From assembly GCA_005880175.1 (NCBI GenBank), contig VBJR01000018.1:1-6212 (forward strand): a stretch of 6,212 nucleotides of DNA, read 5' to 3'. Each line of letters opens with the position of its first letter. Positions within the stretch are counted from its first letter, which is position 1. A program made the translations under genes and the position numbers. The DNA comes from Chloroflexota bacterium (GTDB taxonomy: Bacteria; Chloroflexota; Dormibacteria; Dormibacterales; Dormibacteraceae). The notes beneath the pieces are model-generated. The model was not told where the DNA came from. It made no database searches and was given only the letters and a program-made list of their open reading frames with translations. Positions 4,846 through 6,212 of the stretch are shown piece by piece.

Positions 4846-6212
4846 ATGTTCGAGACGTCCCGCCGCGAGGTGCTGATCGCCGCTGGTGCGGCGGGTCTTG
4901 CGCTCACCGGCTGCAGCAGCGGGGGCGCGAAGACGACGAGCCTGAACCTCTCGGGGAACCGGGCGGGCGCCATGAGCAGCTACGGCGTCGGCACCCAGTT
5001 CAAGGCGACCGAGCCGCTCACGTTCCCGATGCTCGAGCTCGACAACCCGGGCTATCCGTTCAACAAGAACTGGCTGTTCTGGTCCGAGCTCACGAAGCGG
5101 ACGAACGTGACCCTCCAGACGACGGAGGTCCCGCTCAGCGATTACAACAACAAGCGCAGCCTGCTGATCGGCGCTGGCCAGGCCCCGCTCATCATCCCGA
5201 AGACGTACCCGGGCCAGGAGGTCCCGTACGTCACCTCGGGCGCCCTCCTGCCCGTCAGCGACTACATCGACCTGATGCCCAACTTCAAGGACAAGGTCGC
5301 GAGGTGGAACCTGCAGGGCGACATCGACACGCTGCGGCAGGCGGACGGCAAGTTCTACCTGCTGCCCGGCCTGCACCAGGACGTGTGGCAGGACTACTCG
5401 CTGGCCGTGCGGACGGACGTCCTGGACAAGCTGAACCTCAAGGTCCCCGGCACCTGGAACGACGTGCGCACGATGCTCCAGGCGATGAAGGCCGCGTACC
5501 CGTCCCTGTATCCGTTCTCCGACCGGTGGGGCGTGCCCACGCCCGGCGGCAACATCCTGAACATCCTCGGATCGGCGTACGGCGCTCCTGGCGGCTGGGG
5601 CTACTCGAACGCGACCTGGGACGCGAAGGCGAAGAAGTACCAGTTCACCGGCTCGATGCCGCAGTGGAAGCAGGTGCTCCAGTACCTGCACTCGCTGATC
5701 GCCGACAAGCTGATGGACCCGGAGAGCTTCACGCAGTCGGACGACCAGGCGAACCAGAAGTTCGTCTCGGGCAAGTCGTTGGTGATCAGCACGAACGCGC
5801 AGTCGCTGATCAACCCCTACCGGCAGAACCTGGCCTCGATCCCGGGCGCCACCATCGTGAAGATCCCGGTGCCGATGGGCCCCCTGGGCGCGGTGAAGGC
5901 GGGCAGCCGGCTCGAGAACGGCGTCGTGGTCCTGAAGAAGGCGCGCGACAGCCAGAACTTCGTGGCCATGATGCAGTTCATCGACTGGCTGTGGTACTCG
6001 GACGCGGGCCAGATGTTCGCCAAGTGGGGCGTCGAGGGCACGACGTACACCGGCAGCGTCCAGGCCGGCACGTTCAAGCTCGCCTCGGACGTCACGTGGG
6101 CCGGCATCAACCCCACGGGCACGAAGCTGCTCAACAAGGACCTCGGCTTCTTCAACGGAGTGTTCGCCTACGGCGGGAGCACGGCGCTGCTCGATTCGCA
6201 GTTCCCGCCCGA
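4846..6212 (+). CDS. Extracellular solute-binding lipoprotein, LplA-like (3' end outside window)
   Basis: 455 residues are visible with no stop before the window edge; LplA-type proteins usually run to about 530-560, so 75-100 residues are probably missing. The signal peptide MFETSRREVLIAAGAAGLALTGC carries SRREVL, a twin-arginine-like motif, and a lipobox LTGC with the lipidated Cys at residue 23, so export may be through Tat. Family features are YPFNKNWLFWSELTKRTNV (about 70-88, lobe I start), DGKFYLLPGL (168-176), LAVRTDVLDKLNLKVPGTWNDV (186-207), FVSGKSLVIS (306-315) and FAKWGVEGTTY (391-401), the last resembling the G-x-EG-x-x-Y segment of LplA-type oligosaccharide or monosaccharide binders. 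It starts 33 nt after the second permease and delivers the sugar to that pair. No ATPase is visible, so a shared MsiK-type ATPase is inferred. Confidence 0.95.
   Translation, partial: MFETSRREVLIAAGAAGLALTGCSSGGAKTTSLNLSGNRAGAMSSYGVGTQFKATEPLTFPMLELDNPGYPFNKNWLFWSELTKRTNVTLQTTEVPLSDYNNKRSLLIGAGQAPLIIPKTYPGQEVPYVTSGALLPVSDYIDLMPNFKDKVARWNLQGDIDTLRQADGKFYLLPGLHQDVWQDYSLAVRTDVLDKLNLKVPGTWNDVRTMLQAMKAAYPSLYPFSDRWGVPTPGGNILNILGSAYGAPGGWGYSNATWDAKAKKYQFTGSMPQWKQVLQYLHSLIADKLMDPESFTQSDDQANQKFVSGKSLVISTNAQSLINPYRQNLASIPGATIVKIPVPMGPLGAVKAGSRLENGVVVLKKARDSQNFVAMMQFIDWLWYSDAGQMFAKWGVEGTTYTGSVQAGTFKLASDVTWAGINPTGTKLLNKDLGFFNGVFAYGGSTALLDSQFPP

Noticed and set aside
3793..5691. Long - strand open frame of 632 codons opposite the permease and binding-protein genes
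   Set aside because: The antisense translation is dominated by Arg, Val, Gln and Asp repeats, while the + strand carries three well-recognised transporter proteins.

Overview
This is high-GC DNA with almost every third codon position G or C. Leucines are mostly CTG/CTC, and GTG is used as a start codon. Together with a solute-binding lipoprotein that carries a twin-arginine-like signal, a sugar ABC transporter without a linked ATPase, and an arginine-rich-hinge LacI regulator, this points to an actinomycete-type chromosome (Actinomycetota). I cannot name a genus from the sequence alone.

Left part (1-1711, + strand). The window opens inside the 3' end of a tetratricopeptide-repeat protein with 40-residue repeats, like the C-terminal arms of AfsR/NB-ARC-type actinobacterial regulators. 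A roughly 200-bp gap follows, holding a perfect 18-bp inverted repeat (probable terminator) and a second, imperfect palindrome. Next is a gene for a Tat-exported, beta-rich protein of unknown function, which may have an Ig/CARDB-like fold. It ends at a GC-rich hairpin shared with the convergent regulator gene.

Right part (1762-6212). This is a carbohydrate-uptake locus. A LacI-family repressor (- strand) diverges from an operon encoding two CUT1-type permeases (LplB-like, then LplC/YtcP-like, overlapping by 7 nt) and an LplA-like solute-binding lipoprotein, which is cut by the right edge. No ATPase gene is visible. In actinobacteria such importers commonly borrow a shared MsiK-type ATPase encoded elsewhere, and that is the inference here. 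The substrate cannot be read from the sequence.

The 139-bp divergent intergenic region is the most informative stretch. The transporter promoter (TTGACA, 16-bp spacer, TATAGT) is near consensus. It places the transcription start at or one base before the permease ATG, which has no Shine-Dalgarno sequence, so the operon mRNA is predicted to be leaderless. A perfect 15-bp palindrome with the look of a LacI-family operator lies just downstream, inside codons 6-10 of the permease. A degenerate copy and two GTTTC half-sites 11 bp apart lie at the repressor's own start region, which suggests coupled repression and autoregulation. I found no CRISPR array, tRNA, rRNA, insertion sequence or clear novel defence system. 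The open questions are the promoter/operator layout, the two intergenic palindromes and the unknown Tat-exported protein.
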